A DNA stretch of 64,000 nt from Streptosporangium saharense (GTDB taxonomy: Bacteria > Actinomycetota > Actinomycetes > Streptosporangiales > Streptosporangiaceae): assembly GCF_014203715.1 (NCBI RefSeq), contig NZ_JACHJP010000007.1:62001-126000 (forward strand), in the 5' to 3' direction. Shown in pieces: positions 32,845-42,086 of this stretch; position 1 is the stretch's first letter, and every line of letters begins with the position of its first letter. The notes beneath the pieces were generated by a model. It was given only the letters and a program-made list of their open reading frames with translations. It had not been told where the DNA came from and ran no database searches. Position numbers and translations under genes: made by a program.

Positions 32845-33222
32845 GTGCGGACCTTCAGCCCCGTAGCAACCGGCATGAAGATCGGCGAGCTGGCCAGGGA
32901 GACCGGCGTGAGCGTTCGGCTGCTGCGGTACTACGAGGAGCAGGGCCTGCTCACCTCACACCGCAGCCCGAGCGGCCACCGCCACTACACCGCCGAGGCG
33001 CCCACGGTCGTCGGCCACATCCGCGCCCTGCTCGCCGCCGGTCTGCCCACCCGCACCATCCGCGACATCCTGCCCTGCATCGAGGGCCCGGGCCCCGACA
33101 TCCACCCCTGCGTCAGGGACTACCTCCAGACCCACCTGCGGGACCTCGACACCCAGATAACCGCCCTCCAGCGGTCCAGGAACTCCCTCGCCACCATCCT
33201 GAAGTCCTCATCTGTTCCGTAG
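32845..33222 (+). CDS. MerR family transcriptional regulator
   Basis: 125 residues. The HTH reads MKIGELARETGVSVRLLRYYEEQGLL, with the wing RSPSGHRHYTAEAP and two Cys in the effector region (ILPCIEGPGPDIHPCVRDYL) that could sense thiol or metal. GTG 32845 follows GAGGTGA at 5 nt; ATG 32875 begins the conserved domain but has no ribosome site. It should activate the divergent reductase. Its 3' end overlaps the convergent membrane protein gene by 15 bp. Confidence 0.88.
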   Translation: MRTFSPVATGMKIGELARETGVSVRLLRYYEEQGLLTSHRSPSGHRHYTAEAPTVVGHIRALLAAGLPTRTIRDILPCIEGPGPDIHPCVRDYLQTHLRDLDTQITALQRSRNSLATILKSSSVP

Positions 33223-33618
33223 CACGGCGTACAGCTTTTCCAGAAGGTCGAACGCGAGGACCAGAGGAAGCGGAGCATAGGTCACAAAGAGCCAGAGGTC
33301 GTCGCTGTATCCGTTCAACGTGATTAGCAGATAGGCCAGAAGCGCGATCTGGAACGTCAACGAGTCCGAGAAAGACTTCTGGGACTCGGCGGCCTCTTCC
33401 TCGGGGAGTTTCTTCTCCCGACCACCGAAGCGCCACCTCGCGTACAGCCAGAACAGGCAGTATGCGGCACTGGCCGCCATACAGACGAACAGGGCCACCA
33501 CCAGCACGGGAGATCCGTCACGGAACCTCGCGACCAGAACCGAGGAAAGCCAGAGAGCCAGCAGACCTCCCCTGCCGGCCATATCGGAAACCCCGCGAAC
33601 AGAACCCTCATCGGCCAC
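33208..33618 (-). CDS. Small membrane protein of unknown function
   Basis: 136 residues with about four hydrophobic segments (LLALWLSSVLVARF, VLVVALFVCMAASAAYCLFWLY, FQIALLAYLLITL, LPLVLAFDLLEKL). A charged loop, GGREKKLPEEEAAESQKS, lies in the middle. GTG 33618 follows GGAGG at 4 nt. I do not recognise a family. Confidence 0.6.
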   Translation of the reverse strand: MADEGSVRGVSDMAGRGGLLALWLSSVLVARFRDGSPVLVVALFVCMAASAAYCLFWLYARWRFGGREKKLPEEEAAESQKSFSDSLTFQIALLAYLLITLNGYSDDLWLFVTYAPLPLVLAFDLLEKLYAVLRNR

Positions 33619-33689
33619 GCCGCCTCCGTGGAAGAAACACATTCCTGGAACGAGCCTAATCCGGCTCACGCAATTCTGGGCGCCGCGAA

Positions 33690-34601
33690 TCAGAAGACCG
33701 AGATATGGACGTGGTCGTAGTGGTTGGCGGTTATGCCGCCTCGGTCGGACATCATTCGCCAGCCGGTTCCGGTGCGGATGTCGTAGTAGCGCTGTTGCCA
33801 GATGATGTACATGATCCCGATGTCGCGGCCGTGGTCGATGGCCCACTGGGCGAGGCGGTCGCCGCGTTCCTTGGCCTCGGCGGTCGGCATGCGGCCACCG
33901 GTGCTCATCATGAAGTCACAGGCCCGGCCGCTGCCGTGGTCACCGGGGTCGCCACGGCGCAGGCAGCCGACCGGATAGGGCATCGGGAAGGTCCGCAGAA
34001 TCGTGTTGCGCACGCTCACCATGCGAGGAGTGAGCCCCTCGCTGCCGCCGGGTTGCTGGAAGCCGTACTTGGCGAGCAGGCTCTCGATGCGGACGCGGTC
34101 CTTCTTGAGCTTGGTGATGTCGTCCCCGAGCTTGACGATCTTCGCCTCGGCGGCGGCCTCCGCGTCCTTGGCGTCCTTGACGAGCTCCTTGAGGTGGCCG
34201 AGCTGGCTGGCGCGCTGACCGGCGAGGTAGGACAGCATCGCGACCCCGTCGAGCGTGGTGCCCGGGTCCCCCTGGAAGGACAGCAGGTTGATGTCGTCCA
34301 GGTTGCCACCCATGTAGGCGGTCTGGGCGAAGCGCGTGACGGCGGTCTCCGCGGTGGCCAGGCTGCGCTTCAGGCTCCTGGCCCGCTGGGTCGCCTTGCT
34401 CGCCTGGACCCGCGTCTCCTCAAGGCTCTGCACCTGCCCGCGGTACCTCTTGTTGAGGGCGTCGGCCTCGCGGGTGAGCCTGGCCAGTTCGGCCTCGGGG
34501 TTGGGTTTGGCGGCCCGCTCCACGGCGGCCCCGGCCATGAGCGGCGTCATGAGCAGGGTGGAAAGCATGACGCCCAGCGTGATCGAGCGACTCGATCTCA
34601 C
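33690..34601 (-). CDS. Secreted coiled-coil protein with ARB_07466-like C-terminal domain
   Basis: 303 residues. The signal peptide (LGVMLSTLLMTPLMAGAA) is followed by a long coiled coil (about 35-190; EAELARLTREADALNKRYRGQVQ). The C-terminal domain has YPVGCLRRGDPGDHGSGRACDFM and the final HYDHVHISVF, matching the family related to cell-wall hydrolases and M15-like His/Asp sites. GTG 34601 follows GGAGGT at 9 nt. It probably acts on peptidoglycan outside the cell, like other coiled-coil plus hydrolase proteins. Confidence 0.85.
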   Translation of the reverse strand: MRSSRSITLGVMLSTLLMTPLMAGAAVERAAKPNPEAELARLTREADALNKRYRGQVQSLEETRVQASKATQRARSLKRSLATAETAVTRFAQTAYMGGNLDDINLLSFQGDPGTTLDGVAMLSYLAGQRASQLGHLKELVKDAKDAEAAAEAKIVKLGDDITKLKKDRVRIESLLAKYGFQQPGGSEGLTPRMVSVRNTILRTFPMPYPVGCLRRGDPGDHGSGRACDFMMSTGGRMPTAEAKERGDRLAQWAIDHGRDIGIMYIIWQQRYYDIRTGTGWRMMSDRGGITANHYDHVHISVF

Positions 34602-34640
34602 GCTTCGCTCACCTCCAGACCCCCTCACGGCCGGAGCGAA

Positions 34641-34670
34641 ACTATAGGAGACGATCTTGAGGCCTGTCAG
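34641..34670 (-). promoter_or_regulatory. Promoter of the coiled-coil protein gene
   Basis: On the minus strand, CTGACA (34670-34665), an 18-bp spacer and TATAGT (34646-34641). Predicted +1 is near 34634, about 33 nt before the GTG. Confidence 0.6.
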
Positions 34671-34919
34671 AGAAACGATGGAACTCCCGCACCATTGACG
34701 AACTATCTACCAGTCTGCGGGGGTTTAAACAATCGTCACATAGGTCACAATCCTCCCTCCGGCCCCCCGACCTCCCCCTTGCCTTGCGCGGCCGAACATG
34801 ATTCGGTCTCACCAAAGGTCCACCGCGCGCCTGGGCTGACGGGTCTCGGCGCCTCCGCCCCTGACGCCTGGTCCGTCCCCCCCGATCCGTCCGACGTGGG
34901 AGAGGTGGCAAGGGTCAGC

Positions 34920-34973
34920 GCGTGCTTGTACGGCTTCCGCCGAGCCGTACAGGCGAAAGCCGTACAAGCACGC
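34920..34973. repeat. 17-bp perfect inverted repeat with an internal third copy
   Basis: GCGTGCTTGTACGGCTT (34920-34936) is exactly complementary to 34957-34973. The 20-nt loop contains AGCCGTACAGG (34943-34953), which can also pair with the left arm. Two mutually exclusive stems are therefore possible. It lies 145-198 bp after the ackA stop. Confidence 0.7.
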
Positions 34974-35117
34974 CTGCGGACGGATGAACGGCCCAGCACG
35001 CCCCCGCGACGCTGGGCCACCACCCGGGCGGGTCCTACGACCGCCGCCTCTGGCGGAGGGTCGAGTCCCGTGGACCGCCGGGGCGGATCTCATCCATCTG
35101 ACTTAGGTAGACGCGAA

Positions 35118-36272
35118 TTATGGGCGTTTGGTTCGAGGCAGAATCGCGAGAGTTTGCCGGGTGATCTCCAGCTCCTCGTTCGTGGGGATCACCGCGACCT
35201 TCACGGCCGTCCCGTCGGGCGAGATGACGCCCTTCCCCCGCCTGTTGCGCTCCGGGTCGACGGCGATGCCCAGTGCCTCAAGGCCGTCCAGTGTCGTCTG
35301 CCTGACCAGCGGGGAGTTCTCCCCGACCCCTCCGGTGAAGGCGATCACGTCGACCACGCCGAGCACGGCGTAGTAGGCGCCGACATACTTGCGCAGCCGG
35401 TGGCAGTAGACGGAGAAGGCGAGCTCGGCGTCGGGGTCCTTGGCCGCGAGCCGTTCCTGCACGGTCCGCATGTCGTTCTCCCCGCACAGGCCGCGCATGC
35501 CGCTCTCCCGGTTGACCAGCGTGTCGATCTCGTCGAAGGACATCCCTCCGGTCCTGGCGAGATACAGCAGGACGCCGGGGTCGAGGTCGCCGCTGCGGGT
35601 CCCCATGACGAGCCCTTCGAGCGGGGTCATGCCCATCGAGGTCTCCAGGCAGCGCCCGCCGGAGACGGCGGAGGCGCTGGCCCCGTTGCCCAGGTGCAGC
35701 ACGATCACGTTGCAGCCCGGCCTGCCGACCAGCGCGGCGGCCTCGCGGGAGACGTAGGCGTGCGAGGTGCCGTGGAAGCCGTAGCGGCGGATCCGCAGCC
35801 GTTCCGCCAGCTTCCTGTCGATCGCGTACGTCGCCGCGGCCGGTGAGATCGTGGAGTGGAACGCGGTGTCGAAGACCGCGACCTGCGGCAGGTCGGGGCG
35901 CAGCCGCCGGGTGACCTCGATGCCCGCCAGGTTGCCCGGGTTGTGCAGCGGGGCCAGCGGGACCAGTTCCTCGATCTTCGCCGTCACCTCGTCGGTGATC
36001 AGCGTCGGCTCGGTGAAGTCGGTACCGCCGTGCACCACCCGGTGCCCGATCGCGGTCAGTTCGGGGGAGTCGATGCCCAGGTTCCGGTCGGCCAGTTCCC
36101 CGGCGACGATGTCCAGGGCCGCCTCGTGGTCGGCGACCGGGGAGCCTGGTTCGCCGATCCGCTCCACGATGCCGGAGGCCAGCCGCTCCTCACCGATGAA
36201 CAGGGCGTACTTCACCGACGACGATCCGCTGTTGAGCACCAGGACGCGCTCGGTCTTCCCTGCCACGGTCAC
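35118..36272 (-). CDS. ackA: Acetate kinase
   Basis: 384 residues, normal length. Signature VLVLNSGSSSVKYALF at the N-terminus; later VVHGGTDFTEP, FDTAFHSTISPAAATYAI, RYGFHGTSHAYVS and the nucleotide motif VVDVIAFTGGVGENSP. It makes ATP from acetyl phosphate and ADP, or the reverse. The GTG overlaps the pta stop by 4 bp (GTGA), so the two are translationally coupled in the classical pta-ackA operon. Confidence 0.97.
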   Translation of the reverse strand: MTVAGKTERVLVLNSGSSSVKYALFIGEERLASGIVERIGEPGSPVADHEAALDIVAGELADRNLGIDSPELTAIGHRVVHGGTDFTEPTLITDEVTAKIEELVPLAPLHNPGNLAGIEVTRRLRPDLPQVAVFDTAFHSTISPAAATYAIDRKLAERLRIRRYGFHGTSHAYVSREAAALVGRPGCNVIVLHLGNGASASAVSGGRCLETSMGMTPLEGLVMGTRSGDLDPGVLLYLARTGGMSFDEIDTLVNRESGMRGLCGENDMRTVQERLAAKDPDAELAFSVYCHRLRKYVGAYYAVLGVVDVIAFTGGVGENSPLVRQTTLDGLEALGIAVDPERNRRGKGVISPDGTAVKVAVIPTNEELEITRQTLAILPRTKRP

Positions 36273-38308
36273 CCCTGTTCCTGTGCCTGGATGGCCGTGA
36301 TGGCCACGGTGCTCACGATGTCGGTGACCAGCGCGCCCCGCGACAGGTCGTTGACCGGCCTGCGCAGTCCCTGGAGCACCGGCCCGACCGCGACGGCGCC
36401 CGCCGAGCGCTGCACGGCCTTGTAGGTGTTGTTGCCGGTGTTCAGGTCCGGGAAGATCAGCACGGTCGCCCGGCCCGCGACCGGGGAGCCGGGCAGCTTG
36501 GCGGCGGCGACCCTGGCGTCGACGGCCGCGTCGTACTGGATTGGCCCCTCGACCAGCAGGTCGGGTGCCCGTTCCTTGACGAGGTCCGTGGCCCTGCGCA
36601 CTTTGTCGACGTCCGCGCCGCTGCCGGAGTGGCCCGTGGAGTACGACAGCATCGCGACCCTGGGCTCGACGCCGAAGCGGCGCGCCGTACGGGCCGAGGA
36701 GATGGCGATGTCGGCGAGCCGCTCGGCGTCGGGGTCGGGGTTGATCGCGCAGTCGCCGTAGACGAGCACCCGGTCGGCCAGGCACATGAAGAACACCGAG
36801 GAGACGACCGAGGTGCTGGGGACGGTCTTGATGATCTGGAAGGCGGGCAGGATCGTCGCGGCCGTGGTGTGCGCGGCGCCGGAGACCATCCCGTGCACGG
36901 CGCCGCGGTGCAGCAGCATCGTGCCGAAGAAGTTGGCGTCGGCCATCAGCTCCTCTGCCCGTTCCCGCGTCATGCCCTTGTGCGCCCGCATCTCGGCGTA
37001 CTCGTCGGCGAAGGAGGCGCGCAGCGGGGAGGTCGTGGGATCGACGACGGTCACGCCGGACAGGTCGAGGCCGAGGTCTCCGGTCCTTCTGCGGATCACC
37101 TCCGGCCTGCCCAGCAGGGTGAGATCGACGATGCCGCGCCGCATGAGGATGTCGGCGGCCCGCAGGATGCGGTCCTCCTCCCCCTCGGGCAGCACGATGT
37201 GCCGCCGCTGGGAGCGGGCCCGTTCCAGCAGGGTGTGCTCGAACATCATCGGGGTGATCCGTTCGGAGCGGGCCAGCTCGATCCGGTCGGCGAGGTCGGC
37301 GGTGTTCACGTGGGACTCGAAGTGGCCCAGCGCCGTGTCGATCTTGCGGGGGTTGTCGGCCGTCAGCCGCCCCTCAAGCCCGGCCAGGGTCGTGGCGACG
37401 GTGAAGCTGTCTGCGGCGGCCGAGAGCACCGGCACCCCGGGGGCCAGGCGGGCGGTGAGGTCCCGCACGGCCTTCGTCGGCTCCTGGCCCAGCGTCAGCA
37501 CCACGCCGGACGGCCTGACCGTGCCCGCGGCCTCAACGGCGAGGGAGGCGAGCAGCAGGTCGGCCCGGTCGCCAGGGGTGATCACCAGTGCCCCGTCCGT
37601 CAGGTGTTCGAGGAAGACCGGCAGCGTGGCCCCGCCGAACACGAACCCCAGCACGTCCCTGCGCAGCGCGTCCTCGTCGCCCTGCAGGCGCCTGGCGTCC
37701 ACGGCCCGCATCACCTGCTCGACCGTCGGCGCCGAGAGCGAGGGGTTCTCGGGGATGACGTAGCACGGCACGGGAAGCCCGGGATCGACGATGGTCCCGC
37801 TCGGCACCCGGTTGGCGACGACCGCGAGCACCGTGCTGCCGAGGTCGGAGAAGACCTGGTAGCCGGTGCGCATCTCCATCGCGATCTCCTCGGCGTGGTC
37901 GCCGTGCGCGCCGACCACCACGATCACCGGGGCGCCGAACTCCGCGGCGAGGCGGGCGTTGAACGCCAGCTCCCTCGGCAGGTCGTCGGTGGCGAAGGAG
38001 CTGCCGAGCACGAGCAGCGCGTCACACTCCCGTTCGAGCGCGTGGAAGCGGGTGACCAGCCGGGAGATCAGCTCCTCGACACCGTGCTCGGCGTAGATCT
38101 CCGCGGCGGCCTCGGCCGTGACGCCCGACTGCGTGGCCGCGGGCCGGTAGCGCTCACCGAGCAGTTCGAGTGTGCGGTCGTCCCCCCTGGTGATCGGCCG
38201 GAAGATCCCGGTTCTGTGCGCCCTGCGGGCGAGCAGCTCCATCAGGCCGAGTTCGACGATCTGCCTGCCGTCCCCGCGCCCGAGACCCGCCACGTAGATG
38301 CTGCGCAT
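36269..38308 (-). CDS. pta: Phosphate acetyltransferase (long form with DRTGG domain)
   Basis: 679 residues. The N-terminal part is a dethiobiotin-synthetase-like regulatory domain (SIYVAGLGRGDGRQIVELGL), then a DRTGG domain (about 215-330). The C-terminal catalytic PTA_PTB domain has HIVLPEGEEDRILRAAD, GMVSGAAHTTAATILPAFQ and PDLNTGNNTYKAVQR. It interconverts acetyl-CoA and acetyl phosphate. ATG 38308 follows AGGAGGG. It is the first gene of the pta-ackA operon. Confidence 0.97.
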   Translation of the reverse strand: MRSIYVAGLGRGDGRQIVELGLMELLARRAHRTGIFRPITRGDDRTLELLGERYRPAATQSGVTAEAAAEIYAEHGVEELISRLVTRFHALERECDALLVLGSSFATDDLPRELAFNARLAAEFGAPVIVVVGAHGDHAEEIAMEMRTGYQVFSDLGSTVLAVVANRVPSGTIVDPGLPVPCYVIPENPSLSAPTVEQVMRAVDARRLQGDEDALRRDVLGFVFGGATLPVFLEHLTDGALVITPGDRADLLLASLAVEAAGTVRPSGVVLTLGQEPTKAVRDLTARLAPGVPVLSAAADSFTVATTLAGLEGRLTADNPRKIDTALGHFESHVNTADLADRIELARSERITPMMFEHTLLERARSQRRHIVLPEGEEDRILRAADILMRRGIVDLTLLGRPEVIRRRTGDLGLDLSGVTVVDPTTSPLRASFADEYAEMRAHKGMTRERAEELMADANFFGTMLLHRGAVHGMVSGAAHTTAATILPAFQIIKTVPSTSVVSSVFFMCLADRVLVYGDCAINPDPDAERLADIAISSARTARRFGVEPRVAMLSYSTGHSGSGADVDKVRRATDLVKERAPDLLVEGPIQYDAAVDARVAAAKLPGSPVAGRATVLIFPDLNTGNNTYKAVQRSAGAVAVGPVLQGLRRPVNDLSRGALVTDIVSTVAITAIQAQEQG

Positions 38309-38394
38309 ACGCCCTCCTGTGCCGCGAGACCGCCTCGCGAAACCATGCTGCGAACCATGCCGTACGGCCCGCCCCGACCGGAAGAGCACCGGGG

Positions 38395-39156
38395 TCAGGC
38401 GTTGGCCGTGACCCATTCGCCGATCCTGCGGACCAGGCCGGGGGTCGCCGCCGACTCCGCGTGGCCGTAGCCGGGTTCGATCCACAGCTCCTTCGGCTCC
38501 CCCGCCGCGTCGTGGAGCTGGTGGGCGTGGTCGAGGGGGAAGAAGGAGTCGGCGTCGCCGTGGACGATCAGCAGCGGGGTCGGCGAGATGTCTATGACCG
38601 CCTCGTGGGGGGCAGAGGGCACCGGGTCCCACCCCCTGCTCCTGATCCGCGTCCTCTTGCCGACCCGCGCGGCCAGCCGTCCCAGCGGGCGTTCGATCGC
38701 CCAGTGCACCTGCCGCATGGGACGGGTCCCCCGGTAGTACCACCGCGCGGGCGCGCTCACGGTGACCACCGCGTCGACCTCTCCGGCCGCCGCCCGCCAC
38801 CCGGCATACCGTACGGCCACCGCCCCGCCCATGGAGAAGCCGACGACCGCGACCCTGGGGTAGCCGATCGCCCTGGCGTGCCGTACCGCCGCGTCCATGT
38901 CGAGGATCTCCAGGTCCCCGACTGTCGACTCGCCCCCTGAGCGGCCGTGGCCGCGGAAGTCGAAGGAGACCACCCCGCCGAACCCGCTGAGCACGTGGGC
39001 GATCCTGCGGGTCGGACGTTCCCTGAGGGAACCGGTGAAGCCGTGGGCGAGTACGATGCCCAGGTCGCGCGATCCTCGTGACGGGGTGTGCGCGGCGTCG
39101 ATCCGCACGTTGTCCTCGGTTCTGAGCATCACGGCGAACGACGGCGCTAGAGGCAT
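38395..39156 (-). CDS. Alpha/beta hydrolase
   Basis: 253 residues. The oxyanion motif LAHGFTG, nucleophile Ser in VVGFSMGGAVAVRYAG, acid Asp in LLIVHGDADSFFPLDHA and His in EPGYGHAES make a full triad. It resembles monoacylglycerol-lipase-like or dienelactone-hydrolase-like soluble esterases; the substrate is unknown. The ATG at 39156 is 847 bp upstream of the pta start on the same strand and separated from pta by 86 bp. Confidence 0.9.
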   Translation of the reverse strand: MPLAPSFAVMLRTEDNVRIDAAHTPSRGSRDLGIVLAHGFTGSLRERPTRRIAHVLSGFGGVVSFDFRGHGRSGGESTVGDLEILDMDAAVRHARAIGYPRVAVVGFSMGGAVAVRYAGWRAAAGEVDAVVTVSAPARWYYRGTRPMRQVHWAIERPLGRLAARVGKRTRIRSRGWDPVPSAPHEAVIDISPTPLLIVHGDADSFFPLDHAHQLHDAAGEPKELWIEPGYGHAESAATPGLVRRIGEWVTANA

Positions 39157-39371
39157 GTCCCGAGCTTAGGACCTCGTCCCGTGGCTTCGCCGGATGCGGG
39201 CAGTTCGCCATATCGGAGGAAAGGGCCGCTCCGTAGGCTTGCGGGGTGTCCTGGAGGTGAACATCCGGGCGCGTTCGACGGCGACGTGAAAGCGATTGTT
39301 GCGGATCAACTAAAATAGAGAGGCCGCACGGTCCGCGGCCAGCTTCCACGATCACAGAGTGAGACTCAAAC

Positions 39372-41225
39372 ATGCCTTTGAACAGCCGCGACGACCTGCG
39401 GAACATCGCGATCATCGCGCACGTCGACCACGGCAAGACCACTCTCGTGGATGCCATGCTCTGGCAGTCCGGAGCCTTCCGCGCGAACCAGGACGTGGAC
39501 GACCGTGTGATGGACTCCAACGACCTTGAGCGCGAGAAGGGCATCACCATTCTCGCGAAGAACACCGCCGTCAAGCACAGCGGCATGACCCTCAACATCA
39601 TCGACACCCCCGGCCACGCCGACTTCGGTGGCGAGGTCGAGCGTGGTCTGTCGATGGTCGACGGCGTCGTGCTGCTGGTCGACGCCTCCGAGGGGCCGCT
39701 GCCCCAGACCAGGTTCGTGCTGCGCAAGGCGTTCGCCGCCAAGATGCCGGTCATCCTGTGCATCAACAAGGTCGACCGCCCCGACGCCCGCATCAAGGAG
39801 GTCGTGGACGAGGTCTACGAGCTCTTCATGGACCTCGACGCCACCGAGGAGCAGATCGACTTCCCGATCGTCTACGCCTCGGCCAAGGCCGGGCGCGCCT
39901 CGCTGAACCGCCCCGAGGACGGCGGGATGCCCGACTCCGACGACCTCGAACCGCTCTTCGAGGTCATCAAGGAGACCATCCCCGCGCCGACCTACGACCC
40001 GAGCGCCCCGCTGCAGGCGCACGTCACCAACCTCGACGCCTCCTCCTACCTTGGCAGGATCGCGCTGTGCCGCGTCCACCAGGGCACCATCAAGAAGGGC
40101 CAGCAGGTCGCCTGGTGCCGCACCGACGGCAGCATCCAGAAGGTGAAGATCACCGAGCTGCTGATGACCGAGGCGCTTGAGCGCAAGCCCGCCGAGGAGG
40201 CGGGTCCCGGCGACATCATCGCCATCGCCGGCATCCCGGACATCATGATCGGCGAGACGCTGGCCGACCCCGAGGACCCGCGCCCGCTGCCGCTGATCAC
40301 CGTGGACGAGCCCGCGATCTCGATGACCATCGGCACCAACACCTCGCCGCTGGTCGGCAAGGTCAAGGGCTCCAAGGTCACCGCCCGCATGGTCAAGGAC
40401 AGGCTCGACAAGGAGCTCGTCGGCAACGTCTCGCTGCGCGTCCTGCCGACCGACCGTCCCGACGCCTGGGAGGTTCAGGGCCGTGGTGAGCTGGCGCTGG
40501 CCATCCTGGTCGAGCAGATGCGCCGCGAGGGCTACGAGCTGACCGTGGGCAAGCCCCAGGTGGTCACCAAGGTCGTGGACGGCAAGGTGCACGAGCCGGT
40601 CGAGCGGCTGACCGTCGACTGCCCCGAGGAGTACCTCGGGGCGGTGACGCAGCTTCTGGCCGTGCGCAAGGGCCGCATGGAGCACATGACCAACCACGGC
40701 ACCGGCTGGATCCGGATGGAGTTCGTGGTCCCGGCGCGTGGCCTGATCGGCTTCAGGACCGAGTTCCTCACCGAGACCCGGGGCACCGGCCTGGTGCACC
40801 ACGTCTTCGACTCCTACGAGCCGTGGTTCGGCGAGCTGCGCACCCGCAACAACGGCTCGCTGGTCGCCGACCGCTCGGGCCCGGTGACCGCGTTCGCGAT
40901 GCTGAACCTCCAGGAGCGCGGCGTGCTGTTCGTCTCGCCGACCACCGAGGTCTACGAGGGCATGATCGTCGGCGAGAACTCCCGCTCCGACGACATGGAT
41001 GTGAACATCACCAAGGAGAAGAAGCTCACCAACATGCGCTCCTCCACGGCGGACGAGACCGAGAAGGTCATCCCGCCGCGTCAGCTCTCCCTTGAGCAGG
41101 CGCTGGAGTTCATCCGCGAGGACGAGTGCGTGGAGATCACTCCGGAGAACGTGCGCATCCGCAAGGTCGTTCTCGACGCCGCCACCCGCGGCAGGAGCGC
41201 GGCCCGCGCCAAGCGCGGCAACTGA
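39372..41225 (+). CDS. typA: Translational GTPase TypA/BipA
   Basis: 617 residues, full length. G1 is [15 protein letters not shown], followed by [13 protein letters not shown] (switch I), [12 protein letters not shown] (G3) and INKVDRPDA (G4). The two EF-G-like domains and the BipA-specific C-terminal part ([21 protein letters not shown]) follow. It binds the ribosome and aids assembly and stress adaptation. A possible -10, TAAAAT (39311), lies about 60 bp upstream with a weak -35. Confidence 0.97.
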   Translation: MPLNSRDDLRNIAIIAHVDHGKTTLVDAMLWQSGAFRANQDVDDRVMDSNDLEREKGITILAKNTAVKHSGMTLNIIDTPGHADFGGEVERGLSMVDGVVLLVDASEGPLPQTRFVLRKAFAAKMPVILCINKVDRPDARIKEVVDEVYELFMDLDATEEQIDFPIVYASAKAGRASLNRPEDGGMPDSDDLEPLFEVIKETIPAPTYDPSAPLQAHVTNLDASSYLGRIALCRVHQGTIKKGQQVAWCRTDGSIQKVKITELLMTEALERKPAEEAGPGDIIAIAGIPDIMIGETLADPEDPRPLPLITVDEPAISMTIGTNTSPLVGKVKGSKVTARMVKDRLDKELVGNVSLRVLPTDRPDAWEVQGRGELALAILVEQMRREGYELTVGKPQVVTKVVDGKVHEPVERLTVDCPEEYLGAVTQLLAVRKGRMEHMTNHGTGWIRMEFVVPARGLIGFRTEFLTETRGTGLVHHVFDSYEPWFGELRTRNNGSLVADRSGPVTAFAMLNLQERGVLFVSPTTEVYEGMIVGENSRSDDMDVNITKEKKLTNMRSSTADETEKVIPPRQLSLEQALEFIREDECVEITPENVRIRKVVLDAATRGRSAARAKRGN

Positions 41226-41722
41226 GAAACCCCGAAGAGAAGGGCGTTCCCGTACGGCGGGGCGCCCTTTTCCTTTTCCCCGCGCCACACGGGTTCCACC
41301 AACCCCACGCGAACCGCCATTCCCTCTTTCCACGGCCCACGGCTTTTCGCACCCCGCCGCGAATTCCGCTTGTGATTACCGGACACACGGCCTTCCACGT
41401 GCGCGGATTCAAATGTCGGGAGTTCCAGGTAACCACTCGATAACGGGCTCCGCCGTACCGGAAGTGATCGGTTACCTACCTCGTGTTTTTCTCCGGAAAT
41501 CCATGTCGCCTGATCCCGCCGCGAGGCCGTACCTGCTGGAACGGTGAATACCGCCACCCCCGGCGGCGAAACCGGGGTAACGTGATGAGAACGGCGTCTG
41601 CGACCGCATCATCATTGAACCGTCCGAAGGGCCAGGGGGCAGTGCGGTCTTTTGGGGCTGCCTTCCTCCGGGTTTATCACCGGCATGCCAAAGGACAGCA
41701 TCAAGAGAATGGTAGAGGAGAA
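41226..41722. other. Intergenic region between typA and the DUF397 gene
   Basis: 497 bp without a convincing gene. It begins with a terminator (41238-41272). The rest is moderately AT-rich and shows no helix-turn-helix gene, which would be expected next to a DUF397 gene. A 15-codon frame starts at 41685 and overlaps the DUF397 start. Confidence 0.5.
41238..41272 (+). terminator. Rho-independent terminator after typA
   Basis: AAGGGCG (41240-41246) pairs with CGCCCTT (41263-41269); the loop contains CCGTACGG. It is followed by TTCCTTTTCCCC. It lies 15 bp after the typA stop. Confidence 0.8.
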
Positions 41723-41953
41723 ATGGACCTGAGCAATCTCCAGTGGCGGAAGTCGAGTTTCAGCAGCCCCAACGGAGGCGACTGCGTCGAGGTCGCCGAA
41801 CTCGACGGCGCCACGCACCGGCCCGAGCACAAGCGGGAGGCCACCCATGTCGTGCGCGACAGCAAGGACCCGCTGGGCCCCGTCCTCTACTTCAGCTCCC
41901 CCGGATGGCGCGCCTTCGTCAACGGCGTGAAGACCTCAGCGTTCGACCGCTGA
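41723..41953 (+). CDS. DUF397 domain protein
   Basis: 76 residues. The family motif is complete: LQWRKSSFSSPNGGDCVEVAE, then VRDSKDPLGPVLYFSSPGWRAFV. These small proteins are usually partners of XRE regulators (often with DUF5753) in actinomycete differentiation or drug-resistance loci; here no regulator is adjacent. AGAGGAG precedes the ATG with a short 2-nt gap. Confidence 0.88.
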   Translation: MDLSNLQWRKSSFSSPNGGDCVEVAELDGATHRPEHKREATHVVRDSKDPLGPVLYFSSPGWRAFVNGVKTSAFDR

Positions 41954-42086
41954 CCTCGCCCGTGGCCGGGGGCTTCCCGGGCGAGACCGAGAAAGGACCG
42001 CCAGGCACAAGGAGAGTCCCCCGGCCCCATCGCCGGAGGACTCTCCTGGCGGAAGAGACGCGCCGCGCCCCTTCCGGGTCACCGGG

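Larger units (their letters stand above)
34602..35117. other. Intergenic region between ackA and the coiled-coil protein gene
   Basis: No convincing gene in 516 bp. It contains a promoter for the coiled-coil protein gene (34641-34670), an AT-richer upstream stretch (GGTTTAAACAATCG near 34722) and a large inverted repeat at 34920-34973 that probably ends the pta-ackA transcript. I looked for a c-di-AMP (ydaO) riboswitch, as often precedes wall hydrolases, and did not see its core motifs. Confidence 0.55.

Noticed and set aside
34629-35117. c-di-AMP (ydaO-type) riboswitch before the coiled-coil wall protein gene
   Set aside because: The conserved core sequences of that riboswitch could not be found; only a promoter and a distant inverted repeat are present.
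36273-36785. In-frame extension of ackA into pta
   Set aside because: The extension is out of the pta frame and unlike acetate kinases; GTG 36272 gives the normal length and a 4-bp coupling overlap.
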